64,000 nt of DNA, from contig JARDYH010000001.1 of the NCBI GenBank assembly GCA_029215795.1, positions 188,983,654-189,047,653 of the forward strand, read 5' to 3'. Numbering within the stretch: position 1 is the first letter of the stretch; every line of letters begins with the position of its first letter. Shown in pieces: positions 1 to 11,979 of the stretch. Made by a program: the position numbers and the translations under genes. The DNA is from Anniella stebbinsi (taxonomy: Eukaryota; Chordata; Lepidosauria; Squamata; Anniellidae). The notes beneath the pieces are model-generated. The model saw nothing but the letters and a program-made list of their open reading frames with translations, made no database searches and was not told the DNA's origin.

Positions 1-2
1 AG

Positions 3-164
3 GTTGAGTTTTATTTACCTACAATGAATGAATGGATCTTGAAGATATTGGAGATGGCTGAGATGGCAAAACTTATGTCATTAATTAGAGAAAAGTCAGC
101 AGATAGATTTAGAATTGAATGGAAACCCCTTATAGACTTTGTGAAGGAGCAAGGAAAAAAATGA
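3..164 (+). pseudogene. L1 ORF2 C-terminal remnant
   Basis: An open frame of about 53 codons ends in TGA at 162-164. It contains PTMNEWILK and AEMAKLMSLI, the Trp/Lys-rich pattern seen at the extreme C terminus of L1 ORF2 proteins just after the reverse transcriptase and Cys-rich regions. No catalytic domain is present. The first four codons may belong to the target-site duplication rather than the LINE, because the homology only becomes convincing from the PTMNEW motif. Confidence 0.65.
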
Positions 165-400
165 ACTGTTTATCTGTGGATTCAACGAATAAGAAGTCAG
201 GGTTAAGGTAAAAGAGAGAGGGGGGAAATCTGTCTTGGTTTAGATTAGTTGCAAGAAACATATATTCTCATGTCTTTGCTGGGGAGAAAATTGGAAATCC
301 ACTGTAACTCTGTATATTGTCCTCTTTTAGTGTGATGTTTTGGATGTTTTGTTGGTTTTATATGTGAAAATTAAAAAAATTGAAAAAGAAAGGAAAAAAA
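16..400 (+). mobile_element. 5'-truncated L1 LINE, 3' end
   Basis: Terminal piece of an L1-type retrotransposon. It holds the end of the ORF2 reading frame, a short 3' untranslated region and an A-rich tail ending at about 400. The 13-bp word GTTGAGTTTTATT occurs at 3-15 and again at 401-413, directly after the A-rich tail, as expected for a target-site duplication. If so the insertion is complete at its 3' end and heavily truncated at its 5' end, and position 16 is its true left edge. The alternative is that the element runs off the window and the repeat is chance. Confidence 0.7.
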
Positions 401-1021
401 GTTGAGTTTTATTATATACAACCATATAAGAATGATCAAAATGACACTTCAGAAAATAAAGTGCGCAGAGAAATTGTTCCTTTCACAACAAATTCATCAC
501 GGGGAGTGGGAGGGGAACTGGGCTCAGGCAAAACTGTTTTGGGAGGCCCAATTCCTTTATCTGCCCATTACTTCTGCAGCAGGAGGAGACAGATTCCTTT
601 TGTGAGGAGGGACTTGGGCCCTGAGAAGGCATCCCAGAGCATGCAAGTTTTCTTCTTCCTCTCGTACTCTCATGAGAGGCTGCAGGGGGTGCGGGAGGCG
701 AACGCCTCTCTCTGCTACTGAAACAACTGCAGGGTGGGAGAGGAAGATGCCGGGCAAGAGGATCTTGGGAAGGCTAGTGGAATATCCACAAGTGGGTCTT
801 TTTTTACATGTACAGTGATGCATTTAGCAGGAGAGCCTATTGTCGTGTTACCTATCCCAGGGGTGCCATTTTATCAGTATGCTTATTTTTAATCAGTCTT
901 TTAATTTGCATTAAAACACCTTTTCACTTGTATATTTTAAAAATTATTTGTATTTCTGAATTATTTAAGAATTTGTCAAGGATCTGCACAATAGCAACTT
1001 AAAAAGAACTGTAGTGCAATT

Positions 1022-1044
1022 TTCATTCATTCATTCATTCATTC
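1022..1044. repeat. (CATT)n microsatellite
   Basis: Short run of ATTC/CATT units. Confidence 0.8.
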
Positions 1045-1291
1045 AAAGCTGCCTTTCTCGGCAGTGTCACTTAAACACCTTTTTTTTTAAAAAAAAATGG
1101 TGCTAAAATAGCTTTAAGCCTCACACAATCAGAAAATGGCACTGCCGAAAGTGCTTTATCACAAATTAAATGGTTGATTTAAAAAAAATAATTTTAAAAA
1201 TTGTTTTAAAAATGGCATGCTCAGGATTGTCCTTTTCCTGCCTACGCAACTATATACTACTACCTTCAAGACTATATCACACCCACTAGTA

Positions 1292-1611
1292 TAGGGTGAC
1301 CATACGGAAAGGAGGACAGGGCTCCTATATCTTTAACAGTTGTGTAGAAAAGCGAATTTCAGCAGGTGTCATTTGTATGCATTGAGCATCTGGTGAAATT
1401 CCATCTTCATCAGAACAATTAAAGCTACAGGCGCTATACTAGAGAGACCAGATACAAAAGAGGACAGGGCTCCTGCAGCTTTAACTGTAGCGATGAAGAG
1501 AGAATTCCACCAGGTGCTGCATGCATACAAATGACCCCTGCTGAAATTCCCCTTTCAATACAAGTGTTAAAGATACAGAAGCCCTGTCCGCCTTTCCATA
1601 GGGTCGCCCTA
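1292..1611. mobile_element. 320-bp palindromic hAT-like MITE, copy 1
   Basis: Starts TAGGGTGACC and ends GGTCGCCCTA. The two halves are long inverted repeats: motifs such as ACAGGGCTCC, CTTTAAC and CATTTGTATGCAT recur inverted in the right half. It has no coding capacity. It is the same 320-bp length as copies at 6595, 7481, 46724 and 59211. No matching 8-bp duplication is visible here, so the flanks have decayed or were rearranged. Confidence 0.8.
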
Positions 1612-4600
1612 ATATAGCCCGCACACAGAATGATGGACACACACACACACACTGCTGAATGTAGCTTACAGTAGAAGTACTGATTGGGTAACATAGGGAG
1701 CTACCAGTCTGGAAGCTCACATGATGAAAGCCTCCTCAGGGACATCCTTCCTGGCAGCACCTGAGCAACTCCATTCTACTATGCGCTGTGGGCCTTAGAC
1801 TAGTACTTGTGGGCTTCCCTCTGCGGCCAGTAATTTTTCAGCATGGACAACCCGCAACCAGCTGGGGGTTGTTCTGGCACGTGTAATCATCCCGAGGCAG
1901 ATTTGTTTTGGGGGGTGGGGTGGAGGCAAGATAGTTCTAACCATTAGTAGAAACCCTCTCCTAGTCTTGTCCATCACAATTTAGACAACCAAAATGTTTT
2001 TCTAGAGACACGTGGTAAGAAAAAGCACATCACATTCAAGATTCATCCATCCCTACAGCAGCCAAGGAAGGGGTAGAAAATCAAGTAAGGATTTGGTGCA
2101 AATCGCTAGATAAGTATAACTTTGGGTTTGGGAAAATATCCTCAGGCACCTCTGAGATATATTTTGTACTTATATCAAAGAAGAGATTATATACACCTAT
2201 TGCTTCCCATCCATTTACAGCATTCCTCAGGAGATAAGAACATTTCTGGCATTCTCCTGAAATTAAGGGGCATGAGGAATGGGATACTTCTTGCTCCCCA
2301 GAGATAGAAAAAGGTAGAACTGCACATGTTAGGAGAAGTAGCTCGATAAATCAGACTAAATCCAAAATGTTAAGGGCTTGGCAAACTTTACAGAGCCATA
2401 AGTACATAGTCCTCTGCCAAAGCAGCTACAAGTATAAAACAGCAGATCAAATCAAGCCAGACTTCTAACAAAATGAAATCACTACTTCTACTAAACCTAG
2501 TAAACATGCTAGACTTTTTATATGGGAGAAACCCAAGCAAAAGGGAAATTTGGCTCCACCTGGCTGCTCAGCAACACCCCCCCCCAATGACTCCCTATTT
2601 GGACCCAAGGTTCTGTGATACATGCAAAGTGGTTAATTAGCCCTGCATCCTAAGTGACCTTTGCTTTCACACCTAATGCGTATAAAACTCAACAACAAAT
2701 TAACCCTTTGCTTGCATCTTTTTTTTTGGTGTTATCCCCTGCCATCACTCATCCAAAAGCACACAACCTAAACTTCTGGTAAAATTGAAACTCTGGCCAG
2801 CTTACTTTATTGGCACAAAAGATACCTCTCTATGGCGGGGAGGGGGTCTACACAATGTCTCTTTGACGCCTGTTTCTGATAATATGCCCTTTTTCCTATA
2901 TTTGTATTTACATCTAATAGCGGTAGACAAGAGCCATTAAGGTGAATTACGTTCATCATAAAATGCACTTTACAATTGTTTATATGCGGAGTTTCACTGC
3001 AGAGTCGGTTCAGGGGTGTATGGTTGAACATGGAAAAATTGATGAAAGCACCACCCTGTCTCCTGATGGTACCTCCCTCGGACTTTTGTGCCGTTCATTA
3101 ACTCCACCCACCTGACTTTCTCGCCATTGCCTGTCCAATCACGATCACGTGTGACTTCGCATGTGTGTATGATTTCTAAAAATTGGATGTTCCTACAGTT
3201 ACAGATGTTAGCAGGGCAGCATTGGACGACCTACTGTAAAACCATAAAAGCAACATTTTTTGCCCTCGTACCGTCCGCCCCCATTGCTCCTGCCAAGAAT
3301 CAGACACTGGATACTGGACTAACACCCCACTATGCTTGCGGCAGCTGCCCCTTATTTCCTGCACCCTAGCAACCTCAGTCATCTTGGAAATGTGCTGCTT
3401 CAAGGGCAAATTTTTGTGTAGCCTTTCCATTACAATGTTGCATTATGCACTGATGTCCCAGTTCCATACAAACTTCCCATTATTCTGTCTGACTCCGGAC
3501 CCCGAGATGCCAGCTCGCAATGATTCTGGGCTGCCCAATGCTGAGCGGGCTAGAGGGCAACCTCACCATACCAGCAGGTCTCTGCATTGCAGAGGTGGGT
3601 GACTGGGCAGGTGGGAGTGTGGGATGGCTGGGCACTGCCCCCCCCCAAAAAAAACCCTGGCTGGCACTGATGTCTCTTTGTCCCCTCTTCCCCAGACAGT
3701 GCAGCTGCTGTTATTCTGCCTAGCTGTACTCAAGAGGCAAAAGGGTCATTTGAAGCTGCACCTCCGCAGTATGGTGCACTCATTGCGTGTCCTTCAGCAT
3801 CGAATGAGGAGACTCGAGCAGATAGTCTGGTGTGCCTGCCCTCTGGTACCCCTCCGCCAACCAGCAGTGCCATTAGAATGACTGTGTAGGGCCCCTCCAA
3901 TGTGTGAGCAGCGGCTGTGATGTGATGTCTGTGGACTGACATTCCTTCCCATGCGACTGTTGCCGTTTGCTTTTTAGCCATCACGTTCCGCCCAAGCCCA
4001 TCTTGCCTTGCCTCCCCCTGCGACGTGCCTGTCGGATTACTCTGCCCATGCTTTGCAATGGGCTTGTGCCCACATGTAACCATTTCTAGAATAAAAATAT
4101 TGCAGTGGTTTCTCAGTACTAAATGGTCATTTTGGTGTGATACACACACACACACACACAACTTCCTGGTAAAGCAATGACAGAAGGGAGAAGGGGGAGG
4201 TAACAGGAGTAGATACGAAGCCCGATCCCTGATACTGCACCATGCTTCCCATGGAGCTAGTCCCCCCAACTGCTCAATGCATCTTACTCCCAAGTAACAG
4301 CATGCAAGACGACAGCTCAATGGCAGGAACTCGCTTTCACTGCACAGAGACAAGTTTCCCTGCCTTTTTTCAGCCAGGATCCCAGCAAGGGAGCGGGGTG
4401 GGGGAGGGAAGCCTTAGCAGACCTCAAACTATACTCAAAATGAGCAACACACATCCTTATTCCAACCCCCTTGCTTCCTGTAGAACCAGCTCCATGTGAG
4501 TGGCCATGCGTCTCGACGACAGAAAGATTCCAGTGAGGATTTAAAATAAACTTTACTTTAAGTACCAGTAACTTAAGGTCAGCCATTACTGAACAGTCCA

Positions 4601-6586
4601 GTCAAGGGAAGCAGAAGGAGAGAGGAGACAGGAAATGACAAAGCAAGCATTGGGTCAGTCCCCTCCCACCTTGTCCACAACTGGGAGTGGTAGCCAGAGA
4701 AGGGGCAGGCATTCACTCATGACATCACTAGCACTGCCCACCAAACTATACCCACAATTAGCATTACTCCGAATGGTCAGTGGAGGGTTACATGACCATA
4801 ATGCAATTGAACATCGGAGAAACATTAAAAGTTGTGTTTAATCGATACCTTGGAAATGCGCGTTAACTGAGGCTATAAGTCGCATACATGTCTGACCTGC
4901 GCCCCACTCGTGTGTACAAAATGATGTCAGAACAAAGTAAAGGCGACCCAAATAAGCCGTGACGAGGTACCCTATGTGGTATCTGTATGGGTAAAATCGA
5001 TTGCATTGGTAGTGTTCAGTTTTCAGCCAGAAGGTGCGAGTTAGAACTGGCTTGAGATCTGGGTGATTCCCCTATAAATTTGGATTAAGAAGATTCACAC
5101 TCCATTACCAAACCTCTCACACTGAACTCAACAATGGGCCATGAGAGGCAATGTTATTAAATAGCAGGCTCAAGGTGTCTCCTTGCAAATGTGTAATTTC
5201 CTTCTCCATGGAGAAACCAGTACTAGCTCTTTAACGTCTAAGATTCAGAAGAAAGGTATTGGGGGGGGGGGGAATCTACACTGTAGCTTTAATACATTAA
5301 GGAAGGGTTACGAGCCCTCATTGGGCCACATGACGCACTCACTGTAACGTTTTATAGGAGTTGTTTATTATTACGCTATAATGAGTTATAATCCGTTTTT
5401 TTATTAACATAAATCGTTGTAAATAGAAGAACGTGTTATAGTCCATGATTTCAAACGTCTGGTATCCATTTGAATTCCCTCCACATGCACTTTCAGTTTC
5501 AATTCTTCATTGAAAGCAAGGGAGAGGGAGGGGGGTTAAGAGGAAGTGGGCTTGAAAACTATGGTGCCTGGAAGGAACGTTACAGGAAGGGACGCCCAGA
5601 GGACAGTGAGACCGCTTTGAAGACGTTTGAAAATATGTACTGAAACGCAAGTAGATCATAATGTGGCCTAAGACGTGATAAACCGTGGGAATATACAATG
5701 TTTTAAACAGCACTTTAAAACGTTTCAAGCAACAGTGCAGATCCCTTCTCAGTTAGAGGGTAAGACTTCCAGACAAGCTGGAAAAAGCATCTTTCTTTTA
5801 GAAATTAATAACTTCAAAGGAATGTGCTAGTCAAAGGAACCCATGTATTCCCATTATTATAATTATACCTGACCTCTGCATGTATGTATGAGAAAACTTA
5901 AACACACAAATATGCATTTATTCGGAAATAAAAAATGAAAGCGGTGCTACCAAATAAGAAAGCTTTTTGCATATTGGGCAACGTAGGTTAAAAAAAAAAA
6001 AAGCTTAACATGCTCTGGGCAGCAGGTTCACTGTGCAAAACTGATATGTTAAAATCTCTGGCTGAAAGATTGGTTGAGCTGGTAGTCCATATGCCAGCAT
6101 TCTTCAGATTTTTCCATATTTCAGGCTTGACAAGTTTATCAACAGCATGGCAACATACACAGATCTTTAGTAGCTCACTAGAACTGGAGAGCATCTTGCC
6201 TTCATAAAGATAAAAGCTATTACAAAACCAGACTGACATCTGTGGCAGTCTGGTTAAGATCTCAGAAGGCGCACAGTGACCTAGAAAAAGAAGAAAGTGA
6301 TCCTTTAATATCGCTGGTGACTCATCAGCCAGCATTGTACAACACAGATGTCACTGTGGTAGAGGCGGGTGTGAAAAATGCAAGTTACAGTTTTTAAGCA
6401 AAGAGTGTTTGTAAATAAAATGCCGGTGTTAATTTACTTTCACAACACCCCCCTCCTTCCAATTTACATCATGTGAACTTGTGAAAATGGCTGAATTGAG
6501 TTGCAATAAAAATTTGCAGCCCTCACAATTCTGAACTTTTCAGTGGAGTATAACATTTGCAAATTGCTCACTGGGCTTCAGGGACC
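1612..6586. other. Long flank with no recognised gene
   Basis: About 5 kb downstream of UGT1A in which I recognise no gene. It holds short (CA)n runs at 4141-4160, homopolymer G/C runs (for example near 5262-5273) and moderate GC content between 3080 and 4500. One stretch near 3694-4110 looks like a terminal exon (pyrimidine tract plus CAG before 3694, AATAAA near 4090), but its short peptide has no recognisable domain. Confidence 0.4.
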
Positions 6587-6594
6587 CTTCTAAC

Positions 6595-6914
6595 TAGGGT
6601 GACCAGATAAAATCCAGGTCAGGGCTCATGTAACTTTAACAGTTGTAGAGAAAAGGGAATTTCAGCCAGTGTAATTTGTATACAATTAGTGCCTGGTGAA
6701 ATTACCTCTTCATCACAACAGTTAAAGTTGCAGGGGCCCTGCCTTCTTTTGTATATGGTCACTCTAGTATAGTGCCTGCACCTTTAACTGGTGTGATGAA
6801 GAGGGAATTTCACCAGGAACTAATTGCATACAAATGACACTGGCTGAAATTCCCTTTTCTCTACAACTGTTAAAGTTACATGAGCCCTGACCTGGATTTT
6901 ATCTGGTCAGCCTA
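6595..6914. mobile_element. 320-bp palindromic hAT-like MITE, copy 2
   Basis: Starts TAGGGTGACC and ends GGTCAGCCTA. It is flanked by an exact 8-bp duplication, CTTCTAAC, at 6587-6594 and 6915-6922. The 8-bp duplication and TAGGG terminus are hallmarks of the hAT superfamily. The element is one large imperfect inverted repeat with no ORF. It belongs to the subfamily whose ends read AGATAAAATCCAGGTCAGGG. Confidence 0.9.
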
Positions 6915-7480
6915 CTTCTAACAAATGCTTTACACCAAACAGATTAAATCATCAAAGCTGAAATGTGCAAATGTTTCATTCATATCTTGGGGAAACAAGA
7001 ATACTTCTCTCTCTTCTTTTAGACTAAACGATGCATTTTATTTCTGAAATGGTTCCATGGCTGTAATGTATACATTGCTTTATATTTACACAGCCAGGTG
7101 TTGGTTGTGCAATGTTCTAAGCCACTGGGACCCTTCCAAATGGATTTGTTAGCATAAATATCTTAGACCTGATATACCAAGAGCCTTTGTTGCCTTGGTA
7201 ATAACAGCTGCTATTGCTTTGCTAGCAATATAACTGATGTTTATCAGTATCTCAGCTGTTACTAGGAAACAAATTGATGACCAGAGTGTATAGCAGGGAT
7301 GAGTAAGAAAAAGGAAAGGAAAGAATCAAGTGACAAGAATTTTGTGGCAAATATTGTCACTGCATTTCCATTGATTGTGTTATGTCCATGGGACCCATGC
7401 TACCACTCCCTAAAGCAATCCCGGAAATGCTCATTTCTGGAACAGGACAGATCAGTGGAGCTCCTTCTGTGAGCATTACT

Positions 7481-7800
7481 TAGGATGACCAGATAAAATC
7501 CAGGTCAGGGCTCATGTAACTTTAACAGTTGTAGAGAAAAGGGAATTTCAGCCAGTGTCATTTGTATGCAATTACTTCCTGGTGAAATTCCTTCTTCATC
7601 ACAACAGTTAAAGGTGCATGCACTATACTAGAGTGATCAGATACAAAAGAAGGCAGGGCCCCTGCAACTTTAACAGTTGTGATAAAGAGGGAATTTCACC
7701 AGGAACTAATTGCATACAAATGACACTGGCTGAAATTCCCTTTGCTCTACAACTGTTAAAGTTACATGAGCCCTGACCTGGATTTTATCTGGTCACCCTA
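7481..7800. mobile_element. 320-bp palindromic hAT-like MITE, copy 3
   Basis: Same subfamily and same length as the copy about 900 bp upstream. It starts TAGGATGACC and ends GGTCACCCTA, with an exact 8-bp duplication GCATTACT at 7473-7480 and 7801-7808. It is non-coding and palindromic throughout. Confidence 0.9.
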
Positions 7801-8434
7801 GCATTACTGACCTGCCCCATTCTGTAAATGAGCATTTCAGCTCATTTCTAGTTCCTTTGGGAAGCAAGAGGATCCTGTTGTGGCACCGGTGGGTTCCGCG
7901 GTTGCATGGGCAGCATTGTATACTACCCTTTGATGTTCCCCACAGTTTGTCAGGAAGTAGGAAGAAGCAGTGTAATTAACTCTTATTTCCTTAAACCTTG
8001 ACAGTGGTTTCATAAGCAGAAATCATCAGTTGAAGCTTTACAAAGCAGAGGACTAAATGCTATCACCTGCTAATTGCAGTTGATCCAACTGTTATTAAAA
8101 AGGCAAACTCCAAAATTGGAAATTAAGAGCTCCTCTAAACGAGCTGTTTATAGCTGCCTCATGACTGGCCACTCACGAAAGTTTCCCGGCCAATTTCATG
8201 ATGCTGCAATCATCCAGAGCCTTTCTCATATCTATGTGATAATTGATAACAAATTAAAAGTAGTAATAAAAAGACCCCTCTTCCTGTGAAAAGAGGACAT
8301 TGTATTATTAAAGAGACAGGAGGCAGTGCCATCTTGTGGCTATAAGAATGAAACATGTAGTGCTCCTGTTTAAAGGGGAAATGAGGTGGAGGGAAGTGAG
8401 TGTAAAGGGAGCACATCATGATTGTGGAATGACC

Positions 8435-8748
8435 TAGGGCTGGGAACAGATCCAGATCCGGATCCCGAATCTGAAGCGGATCGGGGTGATCTGGACCTCT
8501 CGGATCCGGCTTCAAAACAGATCAGGGAGGTCCAGATCATTTCAGGTAGGATCGTTCCGGATCAATCCAGATCATTCCAGATCAATCCGGATCGATCTGG
8601 AGATCCAGGGCCCATTGGCCTTCCAGGTCCCTGGGTGCCGGCTTGCAAGTCTATGGGGAAAAGGAGGATCTCCGGATCTCAATCCAGAGACCCGGATCCT
8701 GATCTGAATCTGGTTCTGGACCAGATCGAGGGGCTGGTCACAGCCCTA
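8435..8748. mobile_element. GATC-dense hAT-like MITE
   Basis: A 314-bp element starting TAGGGCTGGG and ending CACAGCCCTA, with an exact 8-bp duplication GAATGACC at 8427-8434 and 8749-8756. The interior is packed with GGATC/GATCC/CCAGATC words on both strands. It has no plausible protein. The terminus and GATC-rich ends resemble the larger elements at 44971 and 54984. Confidence 0.9.
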
Positions 8749-8756
8749 GAATGACC

Positions 8757-9629
8757 ATATCTGATTTTTACCCCAGATTTGTCCAGAAAATCAATGATTT
8801 TGGGGTGTCAGGGAGAATTTTATAGAATTTCCTATAATATCCGGAATTGCACGCTTTCCTCTTTAAGGCCCCATCCACTCACTGCTCCAATCTGAGCCAT
8901 AAGTGTGTCATTTCTATAGCAGAGGAGCCTGGAAGCTGGGCAGGGCCAGTGCAGCTATTGGCTGCTTCCGCTGCCTCCTCCATCTCTTTTGGGCTGCAGA
9001 ACGAGAAGGCCAGGCATCTGCAGCCGAATGTGAGAGCACGTGTTGGGGAAGGTGCGGCCCAGGGGGCGAAGAGGCAGCAACAGCAGCGAGGGCTTCTGAC
9101 GCTGGTGGCGCCCACCTTCCCTTCCTTCCAGCCGGGTTGTTGGTTAGCCCTAGCGGTGCCTGCTTCCCCTCTCTCCTATTGAAGCCAACGGCCCAGTTGC
9201 AGGAGCGTCGGTAAAGGAGCTGCTCAAGGAGCTGCAGCAGTGAGGAGTGAGAGTTGGAGTTCTCTGTGCTGCCCCTTTCTTCTGGTGAGGAGTTCTACAT
9301 GAGCGCATGCAGCGCCTATGCAGCTACAGGGCCGAGCAGGCTCAAGGCTTCTCGGGAGACCCCTAGAGCCTTCCCCATCCCAGATGTGCTTTGGAGTGGT
9401 TTGGGAGGCGCAGGGCTCAGTCTGAGCAAGTCCCATTGTGTGTTTGGCAGCGGCGGCAGCAGCATGTGCTGACTCCTGGAGGCTCATTCCCATCAGAGCC
9501 TAATTAATTCATTTAAAAGTCTTTTCATGGGGTTGTGAGACTGAATAAATAGGGTTAGGGAGATGCATTGAAGCCTCTGCTGCCATGTGTAAAAATGTAT
9601 TTTGGCTTGGTGTGTGCATGCGATATATC

Positions 9630-9630
<1 letters not shown>
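8757..9630. other. GC-rich stretch without a recognised gene
   Basis: Between about 8880 and 9480 the sequence is GC-rich with many CpG, CAG and GCAGC words. Several short frames are open but none shows a recognisable domain. It could be the GC-rich part of an old transposon or a promoter-like region; the sequence does not decide. Confidence 0.35.

Positions 9631-9682
<52 letters not shown>
9631..9682. repeat. (GATA)n microsatellite
   Basis: About thirteen uninterrupted AGAT units. Confidence 0.95.
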
Positions 9683-10774
9683 CGGTATGGTGGATACTAT
9701 CCTTAATATAAATCCTTTTCAATGTGTGATGCTGCAACTTAGATGACATTTATTATTGTTAATGTGATAGAATACACATTGGCTGTGTTCGGACGACACA
9801 TTAGGCAACAGAGAGGGAAATAATACACTGTCGGTGTGTTATTTTGGTGGCGCCTGCCACACGACATGTTGCCCCACCCCCATTGCGCAGCTGTGGCCTC
9901 CACTGCGTACGTGAACAGTGAACGTGTGCTTGACGGACAGTCCACCCACCCCTTTCCCAACCCTCCACCTCTCGCAGGCCTCCCAGTCGTATCCCAGCAC
10001 ACAATGTGGCCCGAAATACATGGTTGCCGACATCGCAGCAGTAGGAAGACACACCTCTCAGGCCCCATTGGCTGCTGTGCGGCACTGGGTGGGCTTCCCC
10101 TGCTCCGGACTCAGCAGTGAGGTTCAACACTGTAGCCAAACAGATGTACTGCCCCCCCCTGCCCCTTCAGGGCACCCCCAGCTACATCACCCATGTCCCT
10201 TCGCACCCGTACCCACGATGCCCTTGCCATGCTCCCAGATCACTCACTCATGTGCTATGCAGACACCATGGCTGCTCGATCCACCCCACCCCCCCAGCTC
10301 TCCCCATCGGCATCCTCTGCTGGGGAAGGCAGCACTTGCCCAACGTTCATGCAAGCACTGACCAAATGCAAGTATGGGCGGCCCGCCCCCAATCCCTCCC
10401 CACATGGGCTGGGCTGCATCATCGAGCTCTCCCCACTCCCCAGATGGATCCCACACCTCCCCAAGTGGCCCCTTCTGGACACACAGGAACGATGGCAAGT
10501 GAGGGCGCTATGTCAACAATCTTTATTCCTGAAGCACTATAGAAATGGGTACATGGCCCCTGGGGGTATTGCAAAGCATTGACAGATTAATCAGAAAGGC
10601 CAGCCACCCTTGCCCTGGGTGAAGGTGGCCACTAAGGCACAATGGTTAGGTCACCTCAGAGCATGGCACCTTCATGCGGCAAGGGTAGCAAGGGAAGCAA
10701 TGTAAGGGGCGGTGGCCCTCTCTCTCTCTCAGGAAGCAATGCCAGTCCACAGACGCTCACTCCACATCCCATGC

Positions 10775-11979
10775 TCAGACATGGGGGTAGTGCATCCAGA
10801 TCCACTCCCTGATCTTTTGATGCACCCACGCCGCCTCTGTGCATGCCCCATGCTCTCCAGCTGGGTTCAGGGGCTGCAGCAAGGACACCACGTCCCTCCC
10901 ATCCACAGGAATGGCATCGTCATCCCCCAGCTGAGGCAGGTCAGGGTGGTCCCCACGGGACTCACAGATGTTGTGCTGAATGCAGCAGCACATGATGACA
11001 TCTGGGATGATGTCATACTGAAGGTCAAGCAAGCTAAACAGGGAGCACCAATGCGCCTTCAGGCGCCCAAAGGCACACTCCACAGGTAGGCGGGTATGGC
11101 AGTGGTAGTAATTGAACTTCCTCTGCATGGGTGTTCGGGGGTAGCGGTAAAGGGTCATCAGCCATGGCTGAAGGGCAAACACCTGGTCGGCCAGGAGCAC
11201 AGGATCCACAGCATGCCTGCACACGGAAGCAGGGCCGGAGGAGAAGCGCCCTGTTGTCAGCTTGTCCACCCTGGGGGAATTCCAGAAGATGGCCATATCG
11301 TGGCCAGACACCCCCACAAACACATCCAGGAACCTTCCCTTAGCATTCACCATAGTCTGAAGAGCCATGCTGTTGTAATGCTTGTGGTTGTAGTACTCAT
11401 CACTCCGAGAGGGGGGGGCAGGATGCGCACGTGGGTAGAGTCCAGTGCACCCACCACCCGTGGAAAGCCTAGGGCACAGAAGCCATGCATATTCTTTTTC
11501 ACGTCCCCAAACAAGATGATGTCAGTGAGGTTGAGTTCAATCAACATGCTCATGGTCTCCCGGAACATCTCGTATGCAGTGGACTTGCCCACCCCAAAGA
11601 TCATGGACAGGGGCAGGTAGCCCATGTTGAATGACAGCTTGTACAGCGTCAATGCAAGGCGGCGGGAGACTGGAATTGATCCCTGCATGATGGTGCATTC
11701 CCTCTGCAGAATCAGGGTCACCTCAGCCACCAGCAGATCCAATATCACGCGGGGCATTCGGAAGCTCCCACGGAAACGCTCCTCATCTCAGTCCTCTAAA
11801 TTCTGCATCTCTGCCCACATGGCATCCGTCCACAGAAGCACCCAGCAGTGGATGGTATTGCACTGCTCAAGGAGATAGTCAGCCATCGGCAGCCTTGGGA
11901 TCTGGTGCAGGGCTTCCAGGGCTGTTTCCCTGCCCAACAGCCGTTCAGTCACGGTGCCAGCCTCACGGGTGGGCAGCAA
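10775..11979 (-). pseudogene. PIF/Harbinger DDE transposase, broken
   Basis: Remnant of a HARBI1-like transposase of the DDE_Tnp_4 type. Reading down from 11979, the frame runs through an N-terminal helical region, crosses an in-frame TGA at 11788-11790, and continues with the helix-turn-helix-like stretch GVGKSTAYEMFRE. The first catalytic Asp lies in GALDSTHVRI (near 11430). A frame change follows at the run of eight G (plus strand 11411-11418), best explained by a 1-bp indel. The second frame carries VSGHDMAIFWNS (second Asp) and VECAFGRLKAHW (catalytic Glu) and ends at 10775. One stop and one frameshift make this copy inactive, but all three acidic residues are still readable, so decay is moderate. 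Confidence 0.85.

Noticed and set aside
3730..4353. 207-codon open frame on the minus strand
   Set aside because: Composition is irregular, it crosses a (CA)n run and shows no domain; it is probably open by chance opposite GC-rich sequence.
9918..10582. Open frames of 129-147 codons on the plus strand
   Set aside because: They are His/Pro-rich and lie in the non-coding end of the Harbinger element, opposite to its gene orientation.
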